Shown here piece by piece: positions 16,267 through 27,303 of a stretch of 64,000 bases of DNA (positions are counted from its first letter, which is position 1; the number at the start of each line of letters is the position of its first letter). The position numbers were made by a program, and so were the translations under genes. Source of the DNA: JAPSGB01 sp963775185 (GTDB lineage: Bacteria > Myxococcota_A > Polyangia > Polyangiales > Polyangiaceae); contig CAVZIE010000023.1 in NCBI GenBank assembly GCA_963775185.1, positions 60,571-124,570 on the forward strand. Reading direction: 5' to 3'. The notes beneath the pieces are model-generated. The model made no database searches. It worked only from the letters and a program-made list of their open reading frames with translations, and was not told where the DNA came from.

Positions 16267-17793
16267 TCAGTTCAGCGGCAGGAGCGCGGCGCCGTCCGTG
16301 CCGCAGAAGCGCGAGTCGCCGGGGTACTGGGTGCCGCACAGCGGACAGATCGTCTTGCCGGTCGCCGCGGCTTGTTGGTTCGATCGATAGACGGCCACCG
16401 GAATCAGCTCCTCGTCGTGCTTCGGACACACCTGCACGCCTGGATCGTAGCCTTGCCCGCACACCGGGCAGACGCCGCCGGTCGGGCCGCGACTGCCGCC
16501 GTCCTCCTCCATCGGCACCAGCCGATTGCCATCGACGGCGCAGAACTGCGCGTCCGGCGGGTATTCCTCGCGACAGGTCGGGCAATAGGTGCCGGGTTGC
16601 CGCCGCAGCGCGGGGGTCGCGCCGGCGTCGGCGGACGCGCGCTCGTCGGGCGCGGGGCCGGCGCTCCGGCGCTTGCGGCCGCGCAGCACCAGCACCAGAC
16701 CGACGAGGCCGAGCAGCGTCGCCGCGCCGCCGAGCACGGCGATGAACAGCCGCTTGCGCTTGCGCGCCTCGTCGCTCGATACCGTCGACCGCGCGCCGAT
16801 CGAGCCCGAGGCGATGACGGCTACCGCCGCCTCGTCGGATTCGCCCGAGTCGTTGAACCCGCCCTGGTGGAGCAGCGCTTCGTAACGGTCCTTCGACGCG
16901 ACCTCGACGACCACGTTCGCGGCGCGGCCCGCGACGACCGCGCTCAGCGTCAGCTCCATCTCGCCCGCGTCGTCGGCGACGCGGATGCGTCCGGGCGAGA
17001 GCAGCTTCGCCGGCGCGTTTTCCGTCGCGATGCGCCACGCCGGCGTCAGCCGCAGCGCGCAGCCGCGCGCGTCGAGCACAGCAGCGCGGAACGTGAACTC
17101 ATCGCCGGGTCGCATCAGCTTGCGCGAGGGACGGACCTCCAGCCGCGCCGGCGGCCCCGTCTCGCTGCAGCGCGCGGGCTTGGGCTCGGGTCTCGGCGCC
17201 GGGGGCGCGGTCGTGGCCGGCGGGGGCGCGGCGGAAGGCGGCGCCGGCGGCGCTTCGCCCTCGCGCTGGATCAACTTGAACGAGCGATTGCGCCGCACGC
17301 TGGCCGTGCAGTTCTGTCCGTTGATCACGAACTGGTACTGACCGGTCTCGTCGAAGCTGATGCTGCTGTCCGTCGCGCTGATGGTCGTGATGATCGTGGC
17401 CTGGCGCGGATCGCCGGAGCCGGTCTTGCACACGTTCCGCCAGCCGCGCTGCCCGCCGGAGTGGCTGGTGCGGGATAGACCCGGAAACTGCTCCCAGCAC
17501 TGGCTGGTCGAATACGTCCGTCCGGCGCCGCTGATGGTGAGCTCGCCGCCTTGTTGGTTGATCGTCGCGGTACCGCCGGGCGCGCCGCCACCACCCGGGC
17601 GTGGCCCGCACGCCGCGCCCCAGTCGCCGATGTTCCACGCGACGCGCATGGCGCTCGCCGACCAGCGGCCGGACAGCGTCTTCGGCGTGTCGGCGCGCGC
17701 TCTGCCCGACCACGCCGTGGCGACCAGCGCGACGAGCGCGACGAGCGCGAAGACAACGTACCTGGCCTGCCGTCCCGACTGCACCGCGCGCAT
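16267..17793 (-). CDS. Exported-domain membrane protein with three C-terminal zinc ribbons
   Basis: 508 aa. Signal or anchor MRAVQSGRQARYVVFALVALVALVATAW, then an extracytoplasmic domain (~35-180) with several Cys, a Pro/Ala linker, and an Ig-like segment (~215-310). One membrane helix follows (LFIAVLGGAATLLGLVGLVLVL, ~355-377). The cytoplasmic end has three four-Cys ribbons: YCPTCREEYPPDAQFCAVDG, VCPVCGQGYDPGVQVC and ICPLCGTQYPGDSRFCGTDG. The topology mirrors the neighbouring AgmX-like protein (ribbons inside, domain outside), and both lie on one strand 119 bp apart. Function unknown; perhaps an envelope-spanning sensor or scaffold. Confidence 0.65.
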   Translation of the reverse strand: MRAVQSGRQARYVVFALVALVALVATAWSGRARADTPKTLSGRWSASAMRVAWNIGDWGAACGPRPGGGGAPGGTATINQQGGELTISGAGRTYSTSQCWEQFPGLSRTSHSGGQRGWRNVCKTGSGDPRQATIITTISATDSSISFDETGQYQFVINGQNCTASVRRNRSFKLIQREGEAPPAPPSAAPPPATTAPPAPRPEPKPARCSETGPPARLEVRPSRKLMRPGDEFTFRAAVLDARGCALRLTPAWRIATENAPAKLLSPGRIRVADDAGEMELTLSAVVAGRAANVVVEVASKDRYEALLHQGGFNDSGESDEAAVAVIASGSIGARSTVSSDEARKRKRLFIAVLGGAATLLGLVGLVLVLRGRKRRSAGPAPDERASADAGATPALRRQPGTYCPTCREEYPPDAQFCAVDGNRLVPMEEDGGSRGPTGGVCPVCGQGYDPGVQVCPKHDEELIPVAVYRSNQQAAATGKTICPLCGTQYPGDSRFCGTDGAALLPLN

Positions 17794-17940
17794 TAAAGCA
17801 TCTTGGCTCCAGCACAGCAGTTTTCGCGCGGGCGCGCCTGGCGGCTCCGGGGATCACCGCAGAGCACGGGGCGCGCCCCGGGCCGCGTCGAACCCGCGCC
17901 GGGCCGGCATCGTTGTCCCGCGAAGCGAGGGCCCGGTTCG

Positions 17941-17970
17941 TTGACACGCTGATTTTTCCGGTGCTAGCGT
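17941..17970 (+). promoter_or_regulatory. Probable promoter of the OmpA gene
   Basis: Perfect TTGACA (17941-17946) and TAGCGT (17965-17970) with an 18-bp spacer, ~70 bp before the start codon. Confidence 0.45.
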
Positions 17971-18040
17971 CGGCGCGCACGCTGGTAACACCCCGGTTTG
18001 TCGGGGATTTCCGGCGTCTTGCACTTGAGGAGAGGCGACC

Positions 18041-20032
<1,992 letters not shown>

Positions 20033-20047
20033 TCAGGCGATCGCTAG

Positions 20048-20071
20048 ATGGTCGGTCCGGCGCGGAATCCC
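20048..20071 (+). repeat. Palindromic element, forward copy
   Basis: GGTCGGTCCGGCGCGGAATCCC in the 50-bp gap between the convergent OmpA and carboxypeptidase genes, where it could serve as a bidirectional hairpin terminator. Confidence 0.6.
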
Positions 20072-20082
20072 TCGCGCCGGGC

Positions 20083-20886
20083 TCACGGTTCGCAGTCGGT
20101 TCCCGCGTCGCCCTTCGTGCACGCGAGCGACATCTGCGCGCAGTCCACGGCGTCGAGGCTGCCGTCGAAGCACCACACGAGCACGTCGCCGTCGCAGCGG
20201 CCAGCTGCCGTCTCCGCGCCGCACGGCGCGCGCGCGGCGTCCGTCGCGCAGTCGCTGCAGTCGCCGGAGATCGCGCGGTCCGCGTGTGCCTGCAGCCACG
20301 CCTCGAGCGTCCCGTAGCCTGCGACGCCCTGCGCGACGCGCGTGCCGACGTAGCGGAAGTGCCACCACTCGTGGATGAAGCCGGTCGTCTTCTGCGCGAG
20401 CTCGGGATAGCTCTGGACGAAGCCGAACCGGGGCGCGTTCGCGTCGAGCCACGCGTAGCCGGCGGCGCTGGTGTCGAGGTCCACCGCTTCGCCGAGCTCG
20501 TGCTCGCTATGCCCGGGGCGCGCCGCGCGTCCGATGTCCTGGGCGCCGGCGTACAGCGTCGCCTGCTCGTCGTAGGTGCGGTACGGCGACACCACGGAGA
20601 TGGCGAAGCCGGCGTCCCGCGCCGCGATCAGCAGGTCGGCGAGCGCGGGTTGAGCCTCGCGCGCGAAGCGCAACGAGCCGTCGCCGCTCGTGCGCCCGAG
20701 CGCGTCGATGCCGACTAGCTCGCCGGCGACAGGACCGCTGCAGGGCGCGACGCAGCGCGCCGGGTCGACCCACTCGAGGCGCGCCGGCTCCGGGTACTCG
20801 CGTGCCACGGGCGTCGGCGCGGGGCCCAGACAGCCGCCGAGCGCGAGCCCGAGCAGCGCGGCCGCGCGCCGGACCGGCAATCCCAT
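20083..20886 (-). CDS. D-alanyl-D-alanine carboxypeptidase (M15/VanY-like) lipoprotein
   Basis: 267 aa. MGLPVRRAAALLGLALGGC is a lipoprotein signal with lipobox LGGC. The M15 zinc peptidase motifs are all present: SPYRTYDEQ, HSEHELGEAVDLD (SxHxxGxAxD) and HEWWHFRY (E-x-x-W-H). These enzymes trim the terminal D-Ala of peptidoglycan stem peptides in the periplasm. A C-terminal ~55-residue Cys-rich extension (ISGDCSDCATDAARAPCG and on) is added to the core and resembles small Cys modules of other lipoproteins here. An upstream extension is possible, but the ATG chosen gives the proper signal peptide. Confidence 0.85.
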   Translation of the reverse strand: MGLPVRRAAALLGLALGGCLGPAPTPVAREYPEPARLEWVDPARCVAPCSGPVAGELVGIDALGRTSGDGSLRFAREAQPALADLLIAARDAGFAISVVSPYRTYDEQATLYAGAQDIGRAARPGHSEHELGEAVDLDTSAAGYAWLDANAPRFGFVQSYPELAQKTTGFIHEWWHFRYVGTRVAQGVAGYGTLEAWLQAHADRAISGDCSDCATDAARAPCGAETAAGRCDGDVLVWCFDGSLDAVDCAQMSLACTKGDAGTDCEP

Positions 20887-20887
20887 C

Positions 20888-21099
20888 GGGTGTGGTTCCG
20901 TTCCTGCGCACCGGCGACGCCTCGCGCCCCCGGCTATCGGAAGCAAGCCGGCGCCCGGCCTCGCCGGGTAGTTCCATGGGGTCTCATTGGCGGATCGTGA
21001 TCTTGTCCGCCAAGACCCAAAGGTCGTGGCAGCCGCCGGGGCCCCATCCCCCGCGGCCGACGACTGCGGGATTTGTTGCTCAGGAATGGAACCACACCC
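20888..21099. repeat. ~212-bp segment bounded by 19-bp inverted repeats
   Basis: GGGTGTGGTTCCGTTCCTG (20888-20906) and CAGGAATGGAACCACACCC (21081-21099) are inverted copies with one mismatch. The segment fills almost the whole gap between two same-strand genes and contains a strong internal hairpin. It looks like a small MITE-like or REP-like insertion, but no target duplication was confirmed. Confidence 0.45.
20979..21018 (-). terminator. Strong hairpin downstream of the Cys-rich MYXO-CTERM gene
   Basis: GGGTCT-cat-TGGCGGA pairs with TCCGCCA-AGACCC across an 11-nt loop: 13 bp with a three-base bulge, 91 bp after the stop at 21109. No U-tract follows, so termination is a guess. Confidence 0.35.
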
Positions 21100-21108
21100 A
21101 TCCCACCC

Positions 21109-22677
21109 CTAGCGGCGGCGACGGCGGCGCGTCGCCAGCCACGCCACACCGAGCAATCCGAGCAGGGCGCTCTCGCTCTCGCCGCCGCGGCCGCCCGCGC
21201 GACACGCGCAGCCGGGGGAGCTCGCCGTGCTGCCGCGGCTCAAGCTCCCGCCGCTGCCGGTGGATGCCGCGCTCGCGGCGGAGCCGCCGGAGGCGTCGCT
21301 CGCGCCGGTGCCGCCGGTGCCCGGAAGCGTCCCGCCCGTGCCGCCGAAGGAGAGCGCGCCGGCGCTCCCGCCGCTGCCGCCGCTGGCGCCCGCGTCCGGG
21401 TCGTCCACGCACTGGCCAGTGTCGCACTTCTGGCCGCTCGGGCACACGGCGCCGGCGCACGAGTCCACGCATTGGCCGCTCGTGTCGTCGCAGTGCGTGC
21501 CGGTCGGGCACTGGATCGCGACACAGGACGACGTCTTGCAGAGCCCGGTGACGTTCTCGCAGACCAGGCCCTGTGCGCACGGCGCGCACGCACACGACGA
21601 GCGGCACACGCCGTCGACGCAGACCTGGCCTTGATCGCAGGTGACGCCGGCGCACGGATCGACGCACTGCCCGACGCGACACACTTGCCCGGCAGGGCAC
21701 GTCACGCCGTCGCACGGCGCCTTGCACGTGCCGTGGACACACACCTGTCCGGCGCTGCACGTGACGCTGGCGCAGTCGGCGTCGACGCAATAGCCGTCGG
21801 TCGAGCACACCTTGCCGGTCGGGCAGGTGAACTCGCCGCTGCTGCACGCCTTGACGCACGTGCCCTTGTCGCAGACGTAGCCTGTCTGGCACAGATCACC
21901 TTCGTCGACCTGGCCGTTGCAGTCGTCGTCGAGGCCGTTGCATTGCTCGGCGCCCGCGCTCGTGATGGGCTTGCACGTCGTCCCGTCGCATTGCGTGAGC
22001 CCCGCCGCGCACACGCCGGGCTGTCCCGTGTCGCACGCGGCCCCGCCGCCCGAGCACACCAGGCCCTCGAAGAAGAACACGTCGTCGTTGAAGTCGCCGT
22101 CGTTGCCGAAAGTGAGCGCGTTGACGTCGCCATCTTCGAACGCGAGGTAGTAAGCGTTGGGCGTCACCGTGGACTTGTAGATCACCGCCAGGATCCACGG
22201 CTGTCCGTTGGTGTACTTCGGGTTCCACTGCGGCTCGGAGTAGTGCGTCTGCCCGCCAAGCAGCGCGAAGCCGATGGTGCCGCCGGCGTACGCCGGGTCG
22301 TTGCGGATCGACGCCGCGGTGATCACCGTGCCGACCGGCGAGTTCGGCGGCATGATGACGTGGATGTCCGTGCCCGGCTGCGGCGTTCCCGCCGCCGGCG
22401 CGTTGTACCAGCCGACACCGAAGTGCGAGCCCGCCTGGTTCAACACGAACGTGGCCGTGAAGTCGCACAGCGGCGAGAACGTGCTCGGCGTGGACTGCCC
22501 GTCGGTCACCATGTCGAGCGACTCGCCACGCTGCTGGAACAACGTGGAGAGCTGGATCTCCCCGCCGGTCGACGCCTTGGGGTACACCTGGCCGTTCGGC
22601 TCGGTGATGGTCGCGGCCGCGGACGTGACGAGGCTCAAGACCGCTGACAGCGCGCACAGCCCGACAAGCTTGTTCAT
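21109..22677 (-). CDS. Secreted Cys-repeat protein with MopE-like motif and MYXO-CTERM tail
   Basis: 522 aa with a GGAGGG ribosome site. Signal MNKLVGLCALSAVLSLVTSAAA. Residues ~25-215 form a DUF4114-like beta domain (FGVGWYNAPAAG, GNDGDFNDDVFFFEGLVC). CNGLDDDCNGQVDEG is the MopE/putative metal-binding motif. About eight short Cys modules follow (CPTGKVCSTDGYCVD, VTCSAGQVCVHGTC, ...), then a Gly-Ser linker and PGCACRAGGRGGE, a hydrophobic helix and ATRRRRRR, the MYXO-CTERM signal. A surface-anchored protein; ligand unknown, though the DUF4114 and MopE parts suggest calcium or metal binding. Confidence 0.8.
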   Translation of the reverse strand: MNKLVGLCALSAVLSLVTSAAATITEPNGQVYPKASTGGEIQLSTLFQQRGESLDMVTDGQSTPSTFSPLCDFTATFVLNQAGSHFGVGWYNAPAAGTPQPGTDIHVIMPPNSPVGTVITAASIRNDPAYAGGTIGFALLGGQTHYSEPQWNPKYTNGQPWILAVIYKSTVTPNAYYLAFEDGDVNALTFGNDGDFNDDVFFFEGLVCSGGGAACDTGQPGVCAAGLTQCDGTTCKPITSAGAEQCNGLDDDCNGQVDEGDLCQTGYVCDKGTCVKACSSGEFTCPTGKVCSTDGYCVDADCASVTCSAGQVCVHGTCKAPCDGVTCPAGQVCRVGQCVDPCAGVTCDQGQVCVDGVCRSSCACAPCAQGLVCENVTGLCKTSSCVAIQCPTGTHCDDTSGQCVDSCAGAVCPSGQKCDTGQCVDDPDAGASGGSGGSAGALSFGGTGGTLPGTGGTGASDASGGSAASAASTGSGGSLSRGSTASSPGCACRAGGRGGESESALLGLLGVAWLATRRRRRR

Positions 22678-22787
22678 GGCGTCCCTCCGACCGACCGAAC
22701 CAGGCGTCATGGTAACAGGACCACCGGCCACGGGTCCGCACGTCCACCCGAAGGCACCGGGATCCGGTGCTGTGCATCCACATAAAG

Positions 22788-22817
22788 TTTAGTTGTTACA
22801 TATGTTTACGATATTAT
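22788..22817 (+). promoter_or_regulatory. AT-rich promoter region of the TetR-efflux operon
   Basis: TTTAGT (22788-22793), 18 bp, TATTAT (22812-22817), in the most AT-rich stretch of the window. An 8-bp palindrome, ACATATGT, lies inside the spacer and could be the operator half of an autoregulated TetR site. Confidence 0.4.
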
Positions 22818-22872
22818 GCGGTCAGTTGTCTTGTCGGCGAGTGGACGCCGCCCTACATGAACCGCTCACTGA

Positions 22873-23520
22873 ATGAACGCCGCTTCAAAGAATGAAGGCC
22901 GAGTGCAGCGCCTGCGCGAGCGTCTGCGCGAGGCGACCGCGGCGACCATCCTGACCGCCGCCGAGGACGCGTTCGCCAGCCAGGGTCTCCGCGCGGCACG
23001 CATGGAAGACATCGCGGCCGGCGCCGGCGTGTCCGTGGGGACCCTGTACAACTACTTCGCCGATCGCGGCGCGCTGCTCGGCGCGCTGCTCGACTCGCGT
23101 CGTACGGAGATGATGAGCCGGCTCGACGGCGCGCTTGCGCGCGGCGTGGGCCAGCCGTTCGGGGCGCAGCTCGCCGGCTTGCTCACGGCGCTGTTCGAGG
23201 ACTTCGAAGCGCACCGACGCTTCATGTCGATCCTGATGGAAGGCGAGCTCGCGCGGGACCCCGAGACCGCGGCGGTTGCCGGACCGCCGCGCGAGGCGAT
23301 GCGCGCCGTGTATGCGCGCCTCGAGCAGCTGATCGAGCGCGGTGTCGAAGCCGGGGCGTTGCAGGCCGCGCCGGCGCGGCTCTACCCGGCGATCCTCATG
23401 GGGATGCTGCGCGGTGTACTGATCCGCACACTGTTCGAGAAGTCGCCCCAGGTCGATCTCCGGCAGTCCGTGCCGGAGCTTGTCGACTTCTTCCTTCGCG
23501 GAGCCGCCCGTCGTGACTAG
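22873..23520 (+). CDS. TetR/AcrR-family transcriptional regulator
   Basis: 215 aa. The N-terminal helix-turn-helix is standard: ILTAAEDAFASQGLRAARMEDI then AAGAGVSVGTLYNYFADRGALL. The C-terminal ligand domain is variable and ends in a helix ahead of the stop. It is the first gene of an operon: its last 8 bp overlap the GTG of the EmrB-like gene. By analogy with EmrR-like and other TetR repressors next to pumps, it probably represses this operon until a pump substrate binds; the ligand is unknown. Confidence 0.88.
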   Translation: MNAASKNEGRVQRLRERLREATAATILTAAEDAFASQGLRAARMEDIAAGAGVSVGTLYNYFADRGALLGALLDSRRTEMMSRLDGALARGVGQPFGAQLAGLLTALFEDFEAHRRFMSILMEGELARDPETAAVAGPPREAMRAVYARLEQLIERGVEAGALQAAPARLYPAILMGMLRGVLIRTLFEKSPQVDLRQSVPELVDFFLRGAARRD

Positions 23521-25138
23521 CGCGGCGCTGGCGCCGGCGCTGCCGGCGAGGGCCCCTCGTGCGCCCGTCAACAAGTGGCTGGTCACGGTGTCGGTCACGT
23601 TCGGCACGTTGATGGGCGCCATCGACTCGTCCATCGTGAACGTGGCGATTCCGCATATCCGCGGCGCCGTCGGCGCGAGCATCACCGAGATCACGTGGAT
23701 TGCCACGGGCTTCGTGATCGCGACGGTGATCGTGATGCCGCTGACGGCGTTCCTGGGGCGCTTCTTCGGGCAGAAGCGCTTCTACATGTTCAGCCTGGTG
23801 CTGTTCCTCGCCGGTTCGGCGCTGTGCGGCATGGCGCGCAGCCTGTGGGCGCTGGTGGCGTTTCGCGCGATCCAGGGACTGGGCGCCGGTGCCTTGCAGC
23901 CCACTGAGCAAGCGATCCTGCGCCAGACGTTCCCGCCCGAGGAGCAGGGCATGGCGATGGCGCTGTTCGGCATGTCCGTGATGCTGGGACCGGCGTTCGG
24001 CCCCACGCTCGGCGGCTATATCGTCGACCACTACAGCTGGGAGTGGATCTTCTACATCAACTTGCCGGTGGGTGCCCTCGGCCTGTTCATGGTGTCGCGC
24101 TTCGTGCACGAACCGGAAGACATCCGGGAAGCGAACCACGAGATGGCCGCCAAGCAGCGCGGCAACCTCGACTGGCAAGGGATCCTGCTGCTCACGCTCG
24201 GGCTGGCCGCGCTGCAGTACCTGCTCGAGGAAGGCCAGGGCGACGACTGGTTCAGCTCGCCGGTGATCGTGGGCTGCGCGATCTTCGCCTTCTTCTCGCT
24301 TGCCGCGTTCACCATCCGCGAGCTCACGGCGCCGGTGCCGGCGGTCAATCTCTCGCTGTTCAAGGACAAGGTGTTCATGAGCGGCACGCTCATCGGCGCG
24401 ATGATGTTCGCGATGCTGATGGCGAACATGTTCCTGCTGCCGCTGTTCATGCAGGAGCTGCTCGGCTTCACCGCCGTGGACTCGGGTCTGGCGCTCATGC
24501 CGCGCACGCTGGTGATGATGGTGGCGACGCCGATCGTCGGCCGCCTCTACAACAGAGTGTCGCCGCGCCTGATGATCGGGCTCGGCGTCATTGCATTTTC
24601 CATCGGCGCGTACCAGATGAGCCACTTCACGTTGGCGACGACCGAGAGCGGCATCATCGGCGCCATCATCATCCAGGGCGTTGGCTTCAGCTGCCTGTTC
24701 GTCCCCTTGACGACGGTCGCGCTGAGCACCATCGAACGCCGCAAGTTGACCGACGCGACCGGCTTGAACTCGCTGCTCCGCCAGATCGGCGGCTCGGTGG
24801 GCCTAGCCGTGTTCGCCACCTATCTGACCAGCGCGTCGCAGACCGCGCGCGCGAGCATCGCGGCGAACTTGTCGCCGACGCGACCGGAGGTGCAGGGCTT
24901 CCTGCACGCGGTGCAGGGCGGGCTGGTCTCGAAAGGCTACGATCAGGTCAGCGCCCAGCAGGGCGCGCTCGGAGCGCTGGCAGGTCAAGTGTATCGGCAG
25001 TCGTACATGCTGGCCTTCGAGAAGGTCTTCATGCTGTCCGGCATCTTGTTCCTGTTCGTGTTGCCGGTGCTGATCTTCCTGAAGGACGACCGCAAGAAGG
25101 GGGCGACAGAAGTTCACGCGGAGGCGATCGAGATATGA
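23513..25138 (+). CDS. DHA2-family MFS drug transporter (EmrB/QacA type)
   Basis: 541 aa, about 14 membrane segments. DHA2 signatures are present: GAIDSSIVNVAIPHI in TM1, LGRFFGQKRFYMFSL (loop 2-3 motif), GLGAGALQPTEQAI, and motif C MLGPAFGPTLGGYIV. The GTG start was chosen because it overlaps the end of tetR and removes a polar leader; a TTG at 23480 is possible. EmrB-type proteins export hydrophobic toxic compounds with proton antiport, working with the periplasmic adaptor encoded next (ATGA overlap). Confidence 0.9.
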   Translation: MTSAALAPALPARAPRAPVNKWLVTVSVTFGTLMGAIDSSIVNVAIPHIRGAVGASITEITWIATGFVIATVIVMPLTAFLGRFFGQKRFYMFSLVLFLAGSALCGMARSLWALVAFRAIQGLGAGALQPTEQAILRQTFPPEEQGMAMALFGMSVMLGPAFGPTLGGYIVDHYSWEWIFYINLPVGALGLFMVSRFVHEPEDIREANHEMAAKQRGNLDWQGILLLTLGLAALQYLLEEGQGDDWFSSPVIVGCAIFAFFSLAAFTIRELTAPVPAVNLSLFKDKVFMSGTLIGAMMFAMLMANMFLLPLFMQELLGFTAVDSGLALMPRTLVMMVATPIVGRLYNRVSPRLMIGLGVIAFSIGAYQMSHFTLATTESGIIGAIIIQGVGFSCLFVPLTTVALSTIERRKLTDATGLNSLLRQIGGSVGLAVFATYLTSASQTARASIAANLSPTRPEVQGFLHAVQGGLVSKGYDQVSAQQGALGALAGQVYRQSYMLAFEKVFMLSGILFLFVLPVLIFLKDDRKKGATEVHAEAIEI

Positions 25139-26388
25139 GCATGCACAGCACGACGGCGGAAGGCGCGCCCCCGCGCGACCAGGCTGGCCCGGCGCCGGCC
25201 AAGGCGGCGGAGCCGGCCGCCAAGACCCGCTCCGCGCGCAAGCCGTTCATGATCCTGGGTGTGCTCGCGGTGATCGTACTGTCCGCGGTGGGCGGCTACG
25301 CGCTGTACTCCGCCAACCGCGAGAGCACCGACGACGCGCAGATCGAGTCGGACGTCGTCCCGGTCTCGGCGCGTGTCGGCAGCGAGGTGCGCGTCGTTCA
25401 CGTCAAGGACAACCAGCCCGTCAAGAAGGGCGACCTGCTGGTGGAGCTCGACGACAACGACCTGAGCGCGCGCGTGAAGCAGGCCGAAGCCGGCCTCGCG
25501 ACGGCCAAGGCGCAGGCGAACGCCGCGGACGCCCAGGTCACGGTCGCGGAAGCCACGGCCAAGGGCGGGCTCACCACCGCCAAGGCCGGCGTCTACGGCT
25601 CCAACGAGCAGGTGTCGAGCGCCAGCTCCCAGATCGCCGCTGCCGAGGCCGGGCTCAAGCGCGCCCAGGCGGACGCCACGAAGAGCGCGCTCGATCTGAA
25701 GCGCGTCCAGCAGCTGGCCGAGCGCGGCGCGGTCGCCCAGCAACAGCTCGACAACGCCGTCGCCGTCGACGCCTCGGCGAGAGCCGCGGTGGATCAGGCC
25801 GAGGCGCAGCTGTCGGCGGCGAAGCAGGCGAAGCGCGTCGCCCGGAGCCGCGTCGCCGAGGCCGTGGGCCGGCTCGACCAGAGCAAGCCCATCGACTCGC
25901 AGATCGCCATCGCCAAGGCGAACGACGCCCTCGCGCACGCGCGCGTGAAGAGCGCCGAGGCCGAGCTCGAGCTGGCCAAGCTCCAGCTCTCCTACACGCG
26001 GATCACCGCGCCCGACGACGGCGTTGTGTCGCGCGTCTCGGTGCACGCGGGTCAGCTCGTTCAACCGGGGCAGCCGATCGCCGAGTTCGTGCCGAAGGGG
26101 ACCTACGTCATCGCGAACTTCAAGGAGACCCAGGTCGGGCGCATCAAGGCCGGCGACCGCGCGGAGATCGACATCGACGCGTATCCCGGCAAGAGCTTCG
26201 AAGGTGTCGTGGAGAGCCTGTCGGCGGCCACCGGCGCGCGCTTCGCGTTGATGCCGCCGGACAACGCCTCCGGCAACTTCGTCAAGGTGGTGCAGCGCGT
26301 GCCGGTGCGGATCCGGTGGGACAAGCCGCCGGATCGCGCCATGCGCGCCGGGCTGTCCGCGGACGTCACGGTGTTCGTCGGGCACTAG
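25135..26388 (+). CDS. EmrA-like HlyD-family membrane-fusion protein
   Basis: 417 aa. A charged N-terminal tail, one membrane helix near residues 38-58 (MILGVLAVIVLSAVGGYALY), then STDDAQIESDVVPVSARVGS (typical EmrA lipoyl start). A long Ala/Lys/Gln coiled-coil hairpin covers ~110-280, the second lipoyl half ITAPDDGVVSRVSVHAGQLV follows, and a beta-barrel with TYVIANFKETQVGRIKAGDR. It would carry EmrB substrate across the periplasm. No outer-membrane partner is encoded here, so it must use a TolC from elsewhere, for example the one at 54392. Confidence 0.9.
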   Translation: MSMHSTTAEGAPPRDQAGPAPAKAAEPAAKTRSARKPFMILGVLAVIVLSAVGGYALYSANRESTDDAQIESDVVPVSARVGSEVRVVHVKDNQPVKKGDLLVELDDNDLSARVKQAEAGLATAKAQANAADAQVTVAEATAKGGLTTAKAGVYGSNEQVSSASSQIAAAEAGLKRAQADATKSALDLKRVQQLAERGAVAQQQLDNAVAVDASARAAVDQAEAQLSAAKQAKRVARSRVAEAVGRLDQSKPIDSQIAIAKANDALAHARVKSAEAELELAKLQLSYTRITAPDDGVVSRVSVHAGQLVQPGQPIAEFVPKGTYVIANFKETQVGRIKAGDRAEIDIDAYPGKSFEGVVESLSAATGARFALMPPDNASGNFVKVVQRVPVRIRWDKPPDRAMRAGLSADVTVFVGH

Positions 26389-26413
26389 CCCTCGCGCGTC
26401 CCGTCCCGGTGTA

Positions 26414-26419
26414 TATAGT
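26414..26419 (+). promoter_or_regulatory. -10 hexamer of a probable leaderless promoter (kinase)
   Basis: TATAGT ends 7 nt before the ATG; the gene lies only 38 bp after the efflux operon, so it has its own promoter. Confidence 0.4.
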
Positions 26420-26426
26420 CGCGGCG

Positions 26427-27301
26427 ATGTGCCCGCAGCCTACCGCTCCGGTGCCCCGCGACCGCTCGGGCGAGCTGGTCGGGGGCCGCTATCGGTTGCT
26501 TGCGCTGATCGATCGCGGCGGGCAAGGGCAGGTGTACCGCGCGCGCGACGAGCGCGATCACGACGACGTCGCCGTCAAGGTCCTGTACGACACGGTCGCC
26601 GCCGATCCCGAATCGCGCGAGCGCATGTTCCGCGAGGCGCGGGCGCTCGCGTCGCTCGGCGGCACCGCCGCGGTGCGCATCCTCGACCAGCAATGGACCA
26701 AGGACGCCGCCTTGTGTCTGGTCATGGAGCTGCTCCACGGTCGGCCCTTCGACGAACACCTCGAGGCGATCGAGGCCACGGGTCGGCGGATCTCCGTGGC
26801 CGAGCTTGTCGCCATCGTCGAGCCGGTGATCTGGACGCTCGAGGCCGCCCACTCCCAGCACATCATCCACCGCGACATCAAGCCGGCGAACCTGTACGTG
26901 GTCGACGCGCGCACGGTGGCGGCGTGCGGCTGCTCGATTTCGGATTCGCGAAGTTCACGCGCCTGATGAGCTTCACCGGCGATGGTTTCGTGGCCGGTTC
27001 GCCCAGCTACCTCGCGCCGGAGTGCTGGTTCGGCAAGCGCGATCTGGACGCACGTGTCGACGTGTACTCGATGGGCGCCGTGGTGTTCCGTGCCCTCGCC
27101 GGCGTGCCGCCGTTCAGCGGTGGCATCGAGCAGCTGCTGCGCGACGTGACGTCGGCGCCGCGCCCGGGCCTGCACGCGCTGCGTCGCGATCTTCCGCCCG
27201 CGATCGACGACTGGGTACGGCAGGTGCTGGCGATCGAGCGCGATCACCGCTTCCTCGGCGTGCGCGCGATGTGGACGGCGTTCCGCTCGATCTGCCGTTG
27301 A
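26427..27301 (+). pseudogene. Ser/Thr protein kinase broken between the catalytic loop and DFG
   Basis: The first frame gives the N-lobe (GGRYRLLALIDRGGQGQVYR, VAVKVLYD) and the catalytic loop HRDIKPANLYVV. Just after, near 26925, the frame is lost. The next frame carries VRLLDFGFAKFTRL, GSPSYLAPECW, VDVYSMGAVVFRAL and the C-lobe to 27301. One added G in the GGTGGCGGC stretch would restore a ~291-aa Hanks-type kinase domain without extra domains. As written, the product lacks the Mg2+-binding DFG and would be inactive. It is either a sequence error or a recently dead gene; the flanking region is full of repeats. Confidence 0.75.
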
Positions 27302-27303
27302 GA

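Noticed and set aside
20887..21108. A further small gene between the carboxypeptidase and the MYXO-CTERM gene
   Set aside because: Open frames there end in the inverted repeats and show no conserved pattern or ribosome site.
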